DNA of 27,248 bases. It comes from Monoraphidium neglectum (lineage: Eukaryota; Chlorophyta; Chlorophyceae; Sphaeropleales; Selenastraceae). The notes under the pieces were generated by a model that worked only from the letters and a program-made list of their open reading frames with translations, ran no database searches and was not told the origin of the DNA. The stretch covers positions 6,996 through 34,243 of the forward strand of contig NW_014013495.1 in assembly GCF_000611645.1 (NCBI RefSeq), in the 5' to 3' direction. Positions 1-10,946 of the stretch are shown in pieces (positions within the stretch are counted from its first letter, which is position 1; every line of letters starts with the position of its first letter). A program made the position numbers and the translations under genes.

Positions 1-2221
1 GTTGCTGCCCCCTTTCTCCCTTCCGTCCTGTAACGCACTTCTCCATGTCGCCTTTCGGTCGGCGGCTGAGAGCTGCACATCATCCCTCATCCCCCTCGCC
101 ATTTTCCACACATCATCACCTGCCGCCCCCCTGTTTTCCCTCGCTTGGAATCAAATTTGTCAGGCTCTCGGGTCCATCCCTCACCTCCCCGGTCTTCTTG
201 AAGCTCTCGTAGCGCTTGGCCTCGGCGAAGCCCAGCACCACCACCTCGATGAGGGCCAGGGTCTTGTTGTCCAAGGCGTAGGTCTGGGGGGGAAGGTGGG
301 GAGGGTGTGCATGCGTGTGTGTGTGTGTGTGTGTGTGTGCGCGTGTGTGTGTGTGCGTGTGTTTTTGTGCGGGTGTGTGTACGTGTGTATGTGTGTATGT
401 GTGGGTTGTTTTGTGTTTAGGGAAAGGAAGAAAAATGGATGGGATGTAGGGGTTTGGAGGTGGGTGATTGGAGCGATTATGAGAGCGCACCCAATGCAGA
501 TGGCGAGAGTGTGACCCGGGCCAGGCAGCCCGTACTGCCGTTCCAGGCCGCTTGCGGCACTGCCACCCGCCCCAAAAGCAGTACTTTGGCCGCTCCTGGG
601 CCGACAGATCCCGCTCGACCCCTGCAATCTCTGGCCCTCCGGCTTCCGCAGCAAGCCGTCTGCGCACCCTACTCGTCAGGATCGCGCATATCCCACTGCT
701 GACCACGCCTACTGCAGGCATCGACATGCACCGGGCCCCAGGCCTCAAATCCCCGACACGCACAACCGCAACACAGCTGCGCTTCTCAGGCGCCGATTCC
801 TCTGGTGAGCACTGGCCCACAAGCAAGCCCGACAGCTCCGCTCCGTCCCGTAAGACCCGCAAAGCATTCAAACCTAAAGATTCCAAGCAAAAGTCGAAGC
901 AGTGGGACCGGTGCTGCTCTGAGTCTGTGCCAGGCGAAGCTGCGGCACCTCTTGTCTCAGCCCCTCAACCCCATCCAAGTCAAGACAGCAGGTCCCCAGT
1001 CAAAGCCCTGCAAGCCACAGCCGAGCCGCTGCACCCCACCACCTCAAACACACACACCTCCCCCCCGCCTGCCGGCCAGCTTATAAGTCTAGCCCAGCCC
1101 CAACACCTGAGCCCTTCTTTTGCGAAACGGATGACTCCCCCGTCCCAACCCTTGGGTTGCCCAAACCTTGAGTTGCCCGTCCCTTGGGGTGCCGCGCAGG
1201 CAGCAGTACCACCCCTCCCCTCACCTCGGCGCCGGCCAGCCAGAACTTGGGCAGACCAACCAGGTCAGTGAACAGGATGCCCGCGGCCGCGGCCATGGCC
1301 CAGCGGCCGTTGGTCAGCTCGCCCTCGCGGAACCACTTCAGACTCTCAGGGTTGGCGCCCTGCAGGGCAGTGGGTGTGAAATAGTGAGTGTTTTGTTTGG
1401 GCAAGAGTGAGGGTGTGTGGGGAGGGGTGATGGGGGCAGGGGGTGAGGTGGGCCGGGTAGTGACGGCCGCTGGTGCGGGCGCCGAGGCCGTCGCTGCGAT
1501 GGGCCGGGTGATGCTGTGAATAAGGCGTTGCGCGAGCCCCCGTGGGACCCATGGTTTGATACGGAATGCTGCCGTCCTGCAACGAGAAGCCGCCCAGCAG
1601 CTGCCCACCAGGCGCAGGGGGTCGAAGCCGTAGTCACCGGCTGCGGGCAGGGCAGAGGGCATTGGTTGGACGGTCCCATGACGTGGCGCGGTCAGATGAA
1701 TGTGCCTGTTTATGCTGCGGCTGGGCAGGCTGCGGATGCCAGCGAACGCGACGCAAACCATGCGGGTGAAGCCGCACAGGGCGCTCCACCGTGGCACTGC
1801 AAAGCGCGGCCGACGCCATGCGCGGGCTACCGCAGCTCACCAAGGGTGCCGTTCAGGTAGCTCGGGGGCTCGGCCCCGGGGTACCAGGTTGGCCGGTCGG
1901 CGGCGGCGCGCACCGCAACAGACCTGGCGCGCGACGCCTGCGAGCGCGGCGATCAGGTGCGCAGGGTCGGGCCGCTGCCGGGGGCAGTCTTAAGTTCAAA
2001 ACCTTGTCTCTTTACTCATCCGTGCAAGAATGCTGCTCGGCCCGATCCTCCAGCCACATCTGCTCGCAACACAGATCTCATCCGAGCTCCACGGAACCCG
2101 CCTCAAAGCAGCCCATTGGGGGGCCATACGCTTCGAAAGTTATGTTGCATTATTATTCTCCCAGCTCTACCTGAGGGCGGACGCCCGCGCGCAGACCGGA
2201 CCGCATCATGGTCAGCTGCAT
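1..2221 (-). CDS. LHCA: Photosystem I light-harvesting chlorophyll a/b-binding protein (LHCI type), 3' end beyond left edge
   Basis: Thylakoid antenna protein that binds chlorophyll and carotenoid and passes energy to photosystem I. Five exons join with matching phases: 2171-2221, 1841-1937, 1609-1640, 1225-1359 and 185-283, giving 138 residues. The start MQLTMMRSGLRAGVRPQ followed by ASRARSVAVRAA is a short, basic, acid-free transit peptide. The mature part has RPTWYPGAEPPSYLNGTL and AGDYGFDPLRLG (about 37-61), then helix 1 with the chlorophyll-binding E-x-x-N-G-R motif (E74, N77, R79 in ELTNGRWAM). Helix 2 follows in exon 5 (LALIEVVVLGFAEAKR, ending in KKTGE). Family members are roughly 230-260 residues, so the third helix must lie beyond position 1; no exon is visible in 1-184. 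The RPTWYPG...GDYGFDPL entry is LHCI-like, not LHCII-like, but the LHCA subclass cannot be fixed from this part. The intron before exon 5 carries a long CA repeat on the transcript strand. Confidence 0.93.
305..405. repeat. (GT)n/(CA)n microsatellite in LHC intron 4
   Basis: The + strand shows a nearly pure GT tract with GC and AT interruptions. In the pre-mRNA of the minus-strand LHC gene it reads as CA repeats ending about 20 bases before the acceptor of exon 5 at 283. Confidence 0.95.
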
Positions 2222-3414
2222 TTTGGCTGGTTTGGGTGAGATCCGGACTACGGTGCGTGCAGGAGTTGTCGGTGGGTACAACGATTGTGGGCCTTGGCTG
2301 CCGGGTATGGGCGGGGGCTCCTTGCGTCGGAGCCCTGCGCTGTGGTTCTGCGGCCTGGTGACGTGTTTGAACAGCTTTCGCATGCCGCCGCAGCCTCAGC
2401 TGCAGGTTTTGTGCTGTGTGAAAGCTTTTGACTGAAATTTTCCATGGAAAGGCGGTGTGATCGTTGCCAGGCGCACCTGATGAGATTGCGGTGATCGTTG
2501 ACCACAGCAGCAACGAGAAAAGGGAATCCTTTCAATCCGGATCTATGGTGCTGCGAAGTTGGCTTCAATTGCAGCTGACGAAAGTTGGTGCAGGCTTGTG
2601 GCTACATTGAAACTGCTTCATTATGCTGAAAGTTTTCCTGACGAAATCCCAAGTGAACTCACCGGCCGTAGCACCCTGGCTGGTGCTTGACCTGTGACCG
2701 ACTGCTGATAATATTTGATCAGGTAATCGTCGGTCCATGTGCATGCAATCATATGTGTGTGCATGTTGCCACGTGCTTCACAAGGATGGCTGCAGAGGTT
2801 TTCGCACTGCAAAGCTCAAGCAGTACAGGGATGCCTGAATCGTGGTCTGCAGTAAGTGAGCCACGTTGAGCTAGTACAGCCTTGCCCTGAACCCCTGGGG
2901 TGGCCGGCCCCGGGGCCACGGCCATGTGCCGTGTAATGTGAGAAATGCACGCAAACCAAGCCTGGCCGCGTGGGATTGCATGAGGCAGTGAGGTATACTG
3001 TTACAATGGGTGATGGTCCACCCTTTGCCTGGCTTATCTGGGACATGCGAACACCACTTGCGCACAAGCAAGGGGGCATGTGCTCTATCTGATGCGTGTG
3101 GCCGCGCGAGCACACCGTGTGCTTAAGCAAGCAAGCCCACAAAGCCAGACGTGATGGACGTGCGAGTCGCATGCACGTGAGCGGCCAGGGGTCCGCCCAC
3201 GTGGCCGGAATTCCACTGGGTTGCACACACGGCGGGTTGCGCGGCAGCTGCCCCTTCCAGGCCCCACCAAGCATCTGCGCACATAATGACCGTCCACTCA
3301 CTCCTTGTAAGGGACGAGTCATACTCAATTCAACCTTTATATGGCCCTCGTTGGGTCCTCGGCGAGTCTCGTTTTCAGCACGACACACCTCACACGGACA
3401 CAGAGCCCGGAAGA
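2222..3414. other. Intergenic DNA between divergent LHC and rolling-stone-like genes
   Basis: This 1.2 kb holds the upstream regions of two divergently transcribed genes. I see no conserved coding segment on either strand; the short open frames here have no recognisable motif. The right end has a good TATA element for the plus-strand gene. No clear TATA element was seen for the LHC gene upstream of 2221. Confidence 0.6.
3335..3344 (+). promoter_or_regulatory. Probable TATA box of the rolling-stone-like gene
   Basis: CTTTATATGG lies about 75 bases before the ATG at 3415. A TATA-driven start about 30 bases downstream would leave a leader of roughly 45 bases. This spacing supports the ATG at 3415 over in-frame upstream codons. 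Confidence 0.5.
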
Positions 3415-5945
3415 ATGGAGGCCCAACCCGCCTGGATACCTGGTAAGGCATGCGATGAACTTACATGAGCGGAAAACAAGCTCGCATGGCAGCCCCTGAT
3501 TCGCGTGGCCTCGTCATGTGCCATGACGCTGTTCTGCTGCGGCTGCACCCGAGGCGCTTGCCGCCAGGCATGGCCGGCCCGCAGGACCAACAGTGGCCCA
3601 TAGTGAGCACCCTGCAGTGCGCTCCTGGTCCATTCGCCCACCGCTCGAACCACCAATGCCCCACATGCACGCACACCCGCCGCCTGCTTCCCCACCACAG
3701 CCATCGCAGTCCTGATCATCTTCGTTTTCAATGTCATCTTCTACCTCCTGAACGAGAACTCTCTCCCACGCCGCCTCCTCCGCCGCGGCACCTCGGGCCC
3801 CGCCCCCGCCGCCCCCGGTGCCGCCTCCGCGCCGGCCCGCGCCCGCGGCGGGCCGCTCCTCATCAGCAACCGCGCCGCCAGCTGGGGCGCACCACCCGCC
3901 GCCGCCGCCACGCCGCCACGCCCGACATCCTATTGGTGCTGGGAGCTCCTGGATCCCTCCCACCTTTACACGCCCACCTGGACGGTCCCCGGCGCCGCCG
4001 CCGGCGCGCGCGGCACCCTCGCGCTTGCCACGTTCCGCGCGCTGGGTGTTGCTGCGTTCGTTTTCGCGATCGCCTATGGCGAAATTGCCTATGCTGACGA
4101 GGGCGCGCGGGGCTACTTCAAGTTTTTCACCAACTGGACTTTCACCTGGTTCGGGCTGACCTGCGTGGTGGGCACCGTGCTCACCGCCCTCGCCGCGCGG
4201 CGGCCGCGGCAGCAGCGTTCCCTGGAGCACCCCACAACGGCAGCAGGGGCAGACGGCCACATGTGTGGGCATCAGCAGGGCGCGACGGCGCCGCCAGGGC
4301 CTCTGATGGTAGAGGTGCAGGACGGGAGCGTTGAGCGCGGGTGGCGGCTGGTTGACAAAGCTTACCTGATCTCCCTTCAGACGATGTGCGCCGCGAGCGT
4401 CGCGCTGACCGTGTTCTACTGGGCGCTCATATACCAGAAGGGCAGCTTCCTCCGCGTCGGTGAGCTCGCAGCAGCCCGCGTGGCTTTCGCCCCATGATTG
4501 AGCCTGCGGTTGCATGTGCATCTTGAGGCTCAACACCTGCGCTTGCTTGCTTACATCAACCCTCGCCTCCTGCGCTTGCACGTGGATGCATGTGCATGTG
4601 CATGTGCACGTGCATGTTGTGCACGTGCACGTGCATGTGCATGTGCACGTGCATGTGGCGGTGCCTGGGTGTCCTCAATACTTTCAGCACCGCCGAGCGT
4701 TGTTCGGAGGGCAGGCTATGCACGGCGCGCTGATCGATGGCCTGCCTGCACAGCCCCAGCGCTGACCTCTACAGTTGCACCGGCACGCGCAACCCCTGGA
4801 CCCGAGAGCGCAAGCGCCTCTGCGCACACGCGACAGCTTTGCTCTTGGCGCACCTGCCGCTTGACAACCTCCTGCGCGCGCCCTGCGTCCTCCCGCGCGC
4901 AGACAACCCGTTCAAGCACGGCGCCAGCTCCGCCCTGCTGCTGCTGGACCTCGGCCTTTCCCGCGCGCCGGTGGTCTCGTATCACATCTCGGTGAGTCGC
5001 CGGGCTGGCGGCTCGCCGGGCCGAGGTCAACAAACAGGCCGAATGCTCCTCAGGGGTGGCACCAAAATCGAGCCGCAGGTCTGCTGCTGGCGCAGCCTGT
5101 GCTGACAGCAACCACCATTGTGGCTCCAAACTTTGCGTGCATTGCAAGGGACACGTTTGTCCCAGCAGACGATGAGGGGCACACCCAATCACACATGCAT
5201 CAAATATGTTTCGCAATAATGCTCACTCCCAGGCTGTCCTCGCGTACGGCACCGCCTACTGCGTTTTCATGTGGGCATGGTGGGGCGCCACCGGCGAGTG
5301 GGTCTACGCCAGCCTTGACTGGTCAAAGCCCGCCAGCCTGGGCGCTTACGTGGCGCTCCCCGTGCTGCTGGTGAGCAGGGGCGATGCTCGCCCTTGGTTG
5401 GAGCGCATGCAGGCGTTTCTCGGGGACGGGGTCAGGCCGTGCTGTCCGTGAATGAGGGGTGCTGCAGCTTGCAGCTCGCATTGTGAAAACGAGGCCCTGG
5501 TGCGCCGCTGTGCTCCTCTGTGGTTCACGTACTTGCTTAGTGGTCTGCCGCTTGTTGAACCCAGCCGCCTGATGCCCGCTTGAGCAGCTGCCCTGTGATC
5601 AGCGCCCCGAGCCACTGCAATGGCCAGGCGGCCGCACGCCGGGGGAGCGTGGCGCCGCCCCAGGGCCACCGCTTGTGCGTTACAAGCACCGGCAGCCAAG
5701 CCGCTGGCCGATGCTGACTGCGCCCTGCGTGTGCCGCCCTGGTCGCGCGCGCGCAGATCCTGTCTTACGTGGTCATGCTGGGCGTCTCCTTCACGCGGGA
5801 GGCCTGCCGCAACCGCCGCGGCCGGGGCGCCGCCCCTTCGCCGACGCCGCCGCGTGATTTTGGCGCCACAGAGGCTGAGATTGTGCTTGGAGGGCTGCCC
5901 TCATCCAAGGGCCGCGCGGCGGGCCGGGCGGCCGACGTGGTTTGA
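3415..5945 (+). CDS. Multi-pass membrane protein, rolling stone / FAR-17a-AIG1-like superfamily
   Basis: Five exons with agreeing phases (3415-3442, 3701-4459, 4903-4991, 5233-5370, 5757-5945) encode 400 residues ending in TGA. Exon 1 is tiny: MEAQPAWIP plus one base. A first membrane segment (about 10-27, AIAVLIIFVFNVIFYLL) is followed by a Pro/Ala-rich loop. The conserved core includes YFKFFTNWTFTWFGL (about residues 130-145), a helix at LISLQTMCAASVALTVFYWA, HGASSALLLLDLGLSRAPV (about 268-286), and VFMWAWWGATGEWVYASLDW followed by KP. These match the pattern of plant and animal rolling-stone-like proteins: aromatic-NWTF, H-x-x-(N/S)...D...SR-x-P, and TGEWVY-x-x-LDW. About seven membrane helices are expected. 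The tail after FTREACRNRRG is basic and low in complexity. The biochemical function is not established for the algal and plant members; Rost in flies is linked to myoblast fusion and AIG1 in mammals to lipid-ester hydrolysis. Family assignment is fairly firm, function is not. Confidence 0.82.
4587..4657. repeat. GTGCAT/GTGCAC hexamer repeat in intron 2 of the membrane-protein gene
   Basis: About 70 bases alternate purine and pyrimidine almost without break, built from GCATGT and the self-complementary GTGCAC. It lies in the intron 4460-4902. Confidence 0.9.
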
Positions 5946-7735
5946 CTGGCCCTCTGCGCCGGGCTTGGGAGCCGTCTGCTGCCGCGCCGCACTCGGTGCC
6001 ACCGTCACCTGGGCTGGTTTGTTGCTGTGAGGCTTGCGCCTGAATGGTTGCATGTCACCACCTCAGCTGCCTTCCTGCCGCGTCTCGTCCCGACCGTGTC
6101 GCCTTCGCATGCCTCCATAAAACCCCTGCCTGTCTACCCCTTGTCTGCTTTGCTTCTTCATTACATGGATTTAAGATATGGGGCTAGGGGCGCGTGCGGC
6201 GCAACCAACGGGCGGAAGCAATGCCTTGCGCCCGCGACTGGGTGGCCGCACGCGCTTGTTTTTGTTGCATCAGCAAGGAAAAAAGAGGGATTCCAATAAA
6301 ACGCGCCGGGGGCCAGGAGGGGTGGGGCGTGGATGCGCGGCGCGCAATAGGGCTCTGCTCGCCACATGGTATGCCGGGGCTGCCCGGCGCGGCGGCCATA
6401 CATAACCGCAGCGGCAGGTGGGCGCCGCGGGACACATGGGGAGACAAGGGCTTCAACGCTGCGTGGGGGGCTCACGAGAAAGCAGCCCGGCATTGGGGAG
6501 CGCGCGCGGCGCAAGTGGAATTCGCAGTGGGCGCAACGCACGGCCCCCGTGGCGCGCAGGGGGGTGTTGCGGGTGTCAAAATCAGCGCGCCCGTCGATGG
6601 GGCGGCTGCGAGGGGTGCAGTGATGAGGGGCCGGCCACAGGCGCTGCCGCCAGAGCGCGGCGCCGTGGCGGCTCGCCAGGCGCGTAAAAGCCCGGCGCGA
6701 GGAGAGGGGCCGGGCACGGGCATTGCGTGGCCCGGCCGGGGGCCCCCAAGCCCCGCGCAAGTGGCTCGAAACAGTGCAGCCGGCGCACCTGTGTAGGCGC
6801 GAGCCCCGCAGCGCGAGGGGCCAGCGCATTTGCTGTTTCATCCGAATCTGGGCTAAGGATTGCCGTTTCGGGCGCGAGGCGCGCAGCCCGGCGCCAGGGC
6901 AGGCCTGGGCCGGGCCTGCGCTGCCCGCGCACGTAATCTTCCGCATCGTGCAAAGCGCCAAGCGTGCTGCGCCGGATCTTCAAAAGTGCTCGGTCGAAAC
7001 AAAACTGCGGGGAGCCCGGGTGGCAGGGGCGCCTGCGCGTGGCGCGTGTGACGTCACCCGTCTCTGTCGTGGGCGCGTGGTGTTGTACGAGGGCTGTGCG
7101 TGTCCATGGGGCCGCTCCAAACGTCAACCACACCAACAAGCGTGAACCACGCCCGCGCGCCACCCCGCTCGCGCCGCGGCGCCGGCCGCATGGGCGCGCG
7201 AGCGCGAGCGAGGCGGGGCGGCGTGTGCGAGGCACAAGCCCCGATGCGGCGGATGAGATCGAAGCGCCGACGATTGAGGTGCCCAGATCGAACAATCAGT
7301 GTGCCCAGATCCAGCTGCGCTGCACTGCTTGCACTGCTGCCACAAAGCCCGAGCTGCGCGCACGAACGCTAATGCGCGATGTGACCACTCGCCGAGTTGC
7401 CGACGCCCCTTCTCGGAGGGCCGCCTGTCGGATCCAAACCGAAACGCGCACACGCGTGCCAAACCGCACGAGCACGGCGCGCCTGAGTCAGGGCCGCGGG
7501 CCCGCGCCCGTAGAGCCGGGCCGGCCGCGCTGCTGTCGACCCTCCTCGCTGCCGATTGAAAGAAGAAGAGAAGCGTGAACGCTGTTGCAGCCCCAGCCTC
7601 ATAGACGGCCCCCACAGCTCTGACCTGTTTCAGACGGGAGCAACTGGCCTCACGACCGCGCAGCGCAGCCCAGGAGAATCACCCGGACCCTGCCGAGCCG
7701 GCAGGGTGCGATTCAGTGACAAAAAGGAAAGGGCG
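5946..7735. other. Convergent intergenic region, no gene seen
   Basis: The region separates the stops of two convergent genes and must hold both 3' UTRs. It is very GC-rich, so all six frames contain long open stretches, but none shows a conserved motif, a believable start with splice sites, or a protein-like hydrophobicity pattern. I see no gene here. Confidence 0.6.
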
Positions 7736-8951
7736 TCACTTGCTGCTGCTGCCGGCCGCGGCGGCCCGCTTGCTGGCGGCCTCCGCCTCAGCAACGAGCC
7801 GGTCCAGCTCGGGGCCAGCACCGATGGCCTCCAGCTCCTGCGCGGGGCGGACAACGCGGTGCGGTGCGGTCGCGCGTCCATTGAGCTAGGGGGTGATACG
7901 TGGCAGCGAGGAGACAGTGGAGGACTGCACGAGGCAAGAATGGGGGGGACGGCCTGGCCGCTGGGTTGCAGGAAGACAACACATGGGCCCCGCCAAGGAC
8001 GCCAGCCCCGCCCTCTCGCAGACAGTAAATCCGATAAATGCCTCGCCCCCAGGGTTGCTGGCATCGCTTATGGTGGCGCCCTCACAGGCCGTGCCCCGCA
8101 CCTGCGGGCCAAAGAACATGCCGAAGGGCACGCCGCCATACTTCTCGGTGTGGTGGATGCGGTGGGCCACGACGATGCGCTTCATAGAGGGCAGGTCCGC
8201 GATGGGGCCCACAGGGAAGCGGCGGTGCACGAGGCCGTCTTTGGAGGGGTGGGTTGGGGGAGGGATTGGGGGAGAGAGTCACTATGGTGTGTAATGTGTG
8301 TGTATGGTGGTGTACTGAGTGTGTGTGTGTGTGTGTGTGTGTGATGTCTCTGTGATGTGAGTGTATGGTGGTGTATTGATTGGGTGTGTGTGTATACGAG
8401 GGGGGGGGGGTCTGCAATCCTAGCGGAACGAGAAATTGAGTTGGGTGGGGCGCTGCCGACAACGCGCGGAGCGCGCACGGCAGGGGGGGCCTGCAATGCA
8501 TCCCCCTGTCTGGGGCTGGGGTTGCCAGGAAAGGGCACAGCGCGCCGCGGCCCTGCAGGCCCACTGCCATATGATTAACACCTGCCGCCCTTCACACTCT
8601 CTCAAACACACAAAATGTGCCTAGCACAGCAGCTCGATTGGTTGGACAACCAACCAAGCGGGATGCGCCCAAAAGCTGCAGGCCTGGCGCCGCGCGCATT
8701 TCCACGCGGCTGCCAGCCAGCAGAGTGCACGCAGTCACAGAGGGCCAGGCGCAAGCACAGGACGGGGCACCGCCGAGTATGGGCGCGCGGCTCTCACCGT
8801 GGATGAACATGTACATGATGCCGAAGAGCGTGATGCCCAGCCCCGCGCCGAAGCACAGGCTGCCGGCCAGGGAGGGCGTGATGAAGCCGTAGAGGCACAG
8901 GCCCATGGCGGGGATGGCGTTGACCAGCGCATAGACATCGTTGGCCTGCAG

Positions 8952-8995
<44 letters not shown>

Positions 8996-10512
8996 TGTGT
9001 GTATATACGCAAGCGAGACTGTGTTAGTGTGTACATGCATGCATGCGTGCGTGTGTGCACCTTTTCATGTGTGTGTGTGTGTGTGTGTGTGTGTGAAGAA
9101 GTGTGCTGAGGAGCGTGTTGTGTAGAGTGTGCTGAAGCACGCCCAGCCGTGCAGGTGCGTAAAGCTTGAGAATTCTGGGCAGTTGCCTGATGATCATGGA
9201 GTCAACGGCAGGGTACATGACGCCAAACAGCTGCTTCTGGCCGCAGAGCCGCTCCCCCACATACAACATCTCAGCGCCGTGCTTGTCCCATCCCACCACT
9301 CGGCGTCCCTGCCTCACGCAACAGGCGGCGCACCTCAAATGGCCCGACGCGCGGCTCGTGGTGGCTCTTGTGCAGCGACCACCCGGGCTCAAAGTCGTGC
9401 CACAGCGCCTTGTGAGCCCAGCGCGCCCACATCTCCATTCCGAACACGCCGCCGCCGACCAGGGCGAGGGTGCAGGCCATATCCAGCCTGCGGAGAGGTG
9501 TGAGGGGGGACAAGGGTGTTTGTATGAACCAGGTGCAGTCACATGTGTATGTATGTGTGTGTGTATGTGAGACAGGGGTTGATGAGGGGGAGGGGAGGAG
9601 GGGACATGTGGAGTGAGTGGGCGACAAGCAAGGGAGGCCGGGGAGGGGGGGCATCTCGGATGGCTGGGCAGTTTCCGACGCGCGTCGCGACGCGCGCTCG
9701 CGCGAGCGCCTCGACTGGCGAGAGATCTCGCCAACAGTGCTCATGGTGACGGTCGGCATAACCTGGTGCGCTTGCGAGCAGCGCACCACTGCCGAACCCA
9801 CAGCTGCATGCAAGAGTTGTGTGACATATACCCGCGTAGCGCGCGCACAGGACCCCTGGCCGCGACGGCGCGCGCGCCCCGCGTGTGGGCGGCACCCGCG
9901 ACGCGCGCTCACCAGGGGAACGGCGCGCCGTCGGACATGTGCATTGAGAACCGGTAGTAAGTGGCACCAACAGCGAGAGCCCCAACGCCCAACGACGCCG
10001 CGATTGCACTGGCTTGGTATGTCAGCTGCTCGCGCCGCCGGGCCGCCGCGCGCTGGCGAACTCGCTCACTAATGGGCGCCTCGACGGGAGCACCGCCACT
10101 GCTATTGTTGCTGCTGCTGCTGGCGCCTGCGCCCAACGCATCCTGAGGTGTGCAGAACGCCAAATTGGAATTTTTGGGTTCAATTGGGGTTGGCCGCCGA
10201 GCTTGGGGTGCCGGCGCTGTGGTGTAGGTTTGAATGGCAACGGAGCACAAGCGACGGCACCCGCTAGCGCCGCCGCGCCTGCCACCACCATCGCGCCTGG
10301 TGGCGCAGGCGCTGATACAGGGATACAACGGCACACAGACGCGATTCATGGGATCTCGCGCCACTGAAAGCGTGCCTCACCTGACCGTCCGCAGAGGCTG
10401 CCCGCTGGATGGTCAGGACGCCCCGCACCCGTCCAAGCCCAATAGTCCTGGACACGTTATGCCCCAATACACCATTACGAGCCCCCAACGGCACTGAACG
10501 CTGCGACAGCAT
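7736..10512 (-). CDS. CHYB: Beta-carotene 3-hydroxylase, non-heme di-iron type
   Basis: Plastid membrane enzyme that adds hydroxyl groups to the beta-ionone rings of beta-carotene, giving zeaxanthin. Six exons (10381-10512, 9913-10142, 9334-9487, 8798-8945, 8102-8238, 7736-7837) give a complete 300-residue protein with every junction in phase. Exon 1 is a typical transit peptide (MLSQRSVPLGARNGVLGHNV..., rich in Arg, Ser, Gly, no acidic residues until near its end). All four iron-binding histidine motifs are present: H146-KALW-H151, H160-KS-H163-H164, H221-DGLV-H226 and H247-RI-H250-H251. Helices flank them: REQLTYQASAIAASLGVGAL and FGAGLGITLFGIMYMF. The layout closely follows the Haematococcus-type enzyme (about 320 residues). 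The C-terminal exon (ELEAIGAGPELDRL) ends in an Ala/Ser tail. An in-frame GTG at 10364 with no intron would also read into exon 2, but the ATG at 10512 with a CAG|GTGAGG donor is much better. Confidence 0.96.
8285..8410. repeat. GT-rich tract and G11 run in CHYB intron 4
   Basis: Pure (GT)n spans about 8319-8343, with GT-rich flanks and a run of eleven G at 8400-8410. On the transcript strand these are CA repeats and a C-run within the intron 8239-8797, upstream of the acceptor at 8238. Confidence 0.9.
8955..9095. repeat. Two (GT)n microsatellites in CHYB intron 3
   Basis: One tract covers about 8955-9002 and the other about 9068-9095, within the intron 8946-9333. In the pre-mRNA the first is a CA repeat that runs to within ten bases of the 3' splice site (acceptor at 8945). 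Confidence 0.95.
9543..9569. repeat. GT/GTAT microsatellite in CHYB intron 2
   Basis: Short GT/AT tract that reads CA-rich in the transcript, about 55 bases before the acceptor of exon 3 at 9487. Confidence 0.85.
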
Positions 10513-10946
10513 TGCTGATCCGGTGGTCTGGATAGCAGAGCCCGAGCGCGTCCACACCGAGCTTGACCACCAGGCTAGCAATGTGCAATGACGTTTTTGT
10601 AATACCAGTGCCACGAATACGCTCAGGGATCGCTGGGAGAATCACAGGAAGCGTAGTGCACGGGGCTGCACGGTGTCGACGGCTGACATGAGGGACAACA
10701 GAATCACCCCAATTGACTCCTGGAAACAGCAATCCCACGTTTGTCATTGCTGATATTTCCATTGGATCCGACTAGCTTTCCCCACAAAAACACCGTTGTG
10801 GTGCATCAGGTCACCCCAGCACGGCCCTCGAATCAACTCCTCTGGCTCAACTGTAGCGTCCATCGTGACGATCAAATCATTTCGAAGCCGACTGCCAGCC
10901 AGGTGGCAGCTCCTTCGCCTGCGGGCGGCGCAGCAGCACGACAACC
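10513..10946. promoter_or_regulatory. Divergent promoter region shared by CHYB and the 138-residue protein
   Basis: Only 434 bases separate the two start codons, so both promoters must lie here or in the leaders. On the minus strand TATTACAAA at 10604-10596 is a weak TATA-like element about 85 bases before the CHYB ATG. An inverted CCAAT-type sequence, CCATTGG, is at about 10758-10764. No strong TATA box was seen for the plus-strand gene. Confidence 0.45.

Noticed and set aside
305..405. CRISPR-like or satellite array
   Set aside because: Simple GT microsatellite with no spacers; the genome is eukaryotic.
116..886. Long minus-strand frames rich in His-Thr repeats
   Set aside because: They are translations of the (CA)n intron repeat fused to the real LHC exon; splice sites at 185 and 283 bound the true exon.
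6582..7295. Large minus-strand open frame in the convergent region
   Set aside because: No motif, Arg/Ala/Pro-rich in every frame, and the opposite strand is equally open; typical of GC-rich non-coding DNA.
10178..10195. GGTTCAATTGGGG resembling a tRNA B box
   Set aside because: It does not complete a T-arm and no A box or acceptor stem is found at the right distance.
9909..10364. Unspliced N-terminus for CHYB starting MARDPMNRV
   Set aside because: The first codon is GTG, and the region between 10142 and 10380 has intron boundaries; an upstream ATG exon at 10381-10512 gives a better transit peptide and joins in phase.
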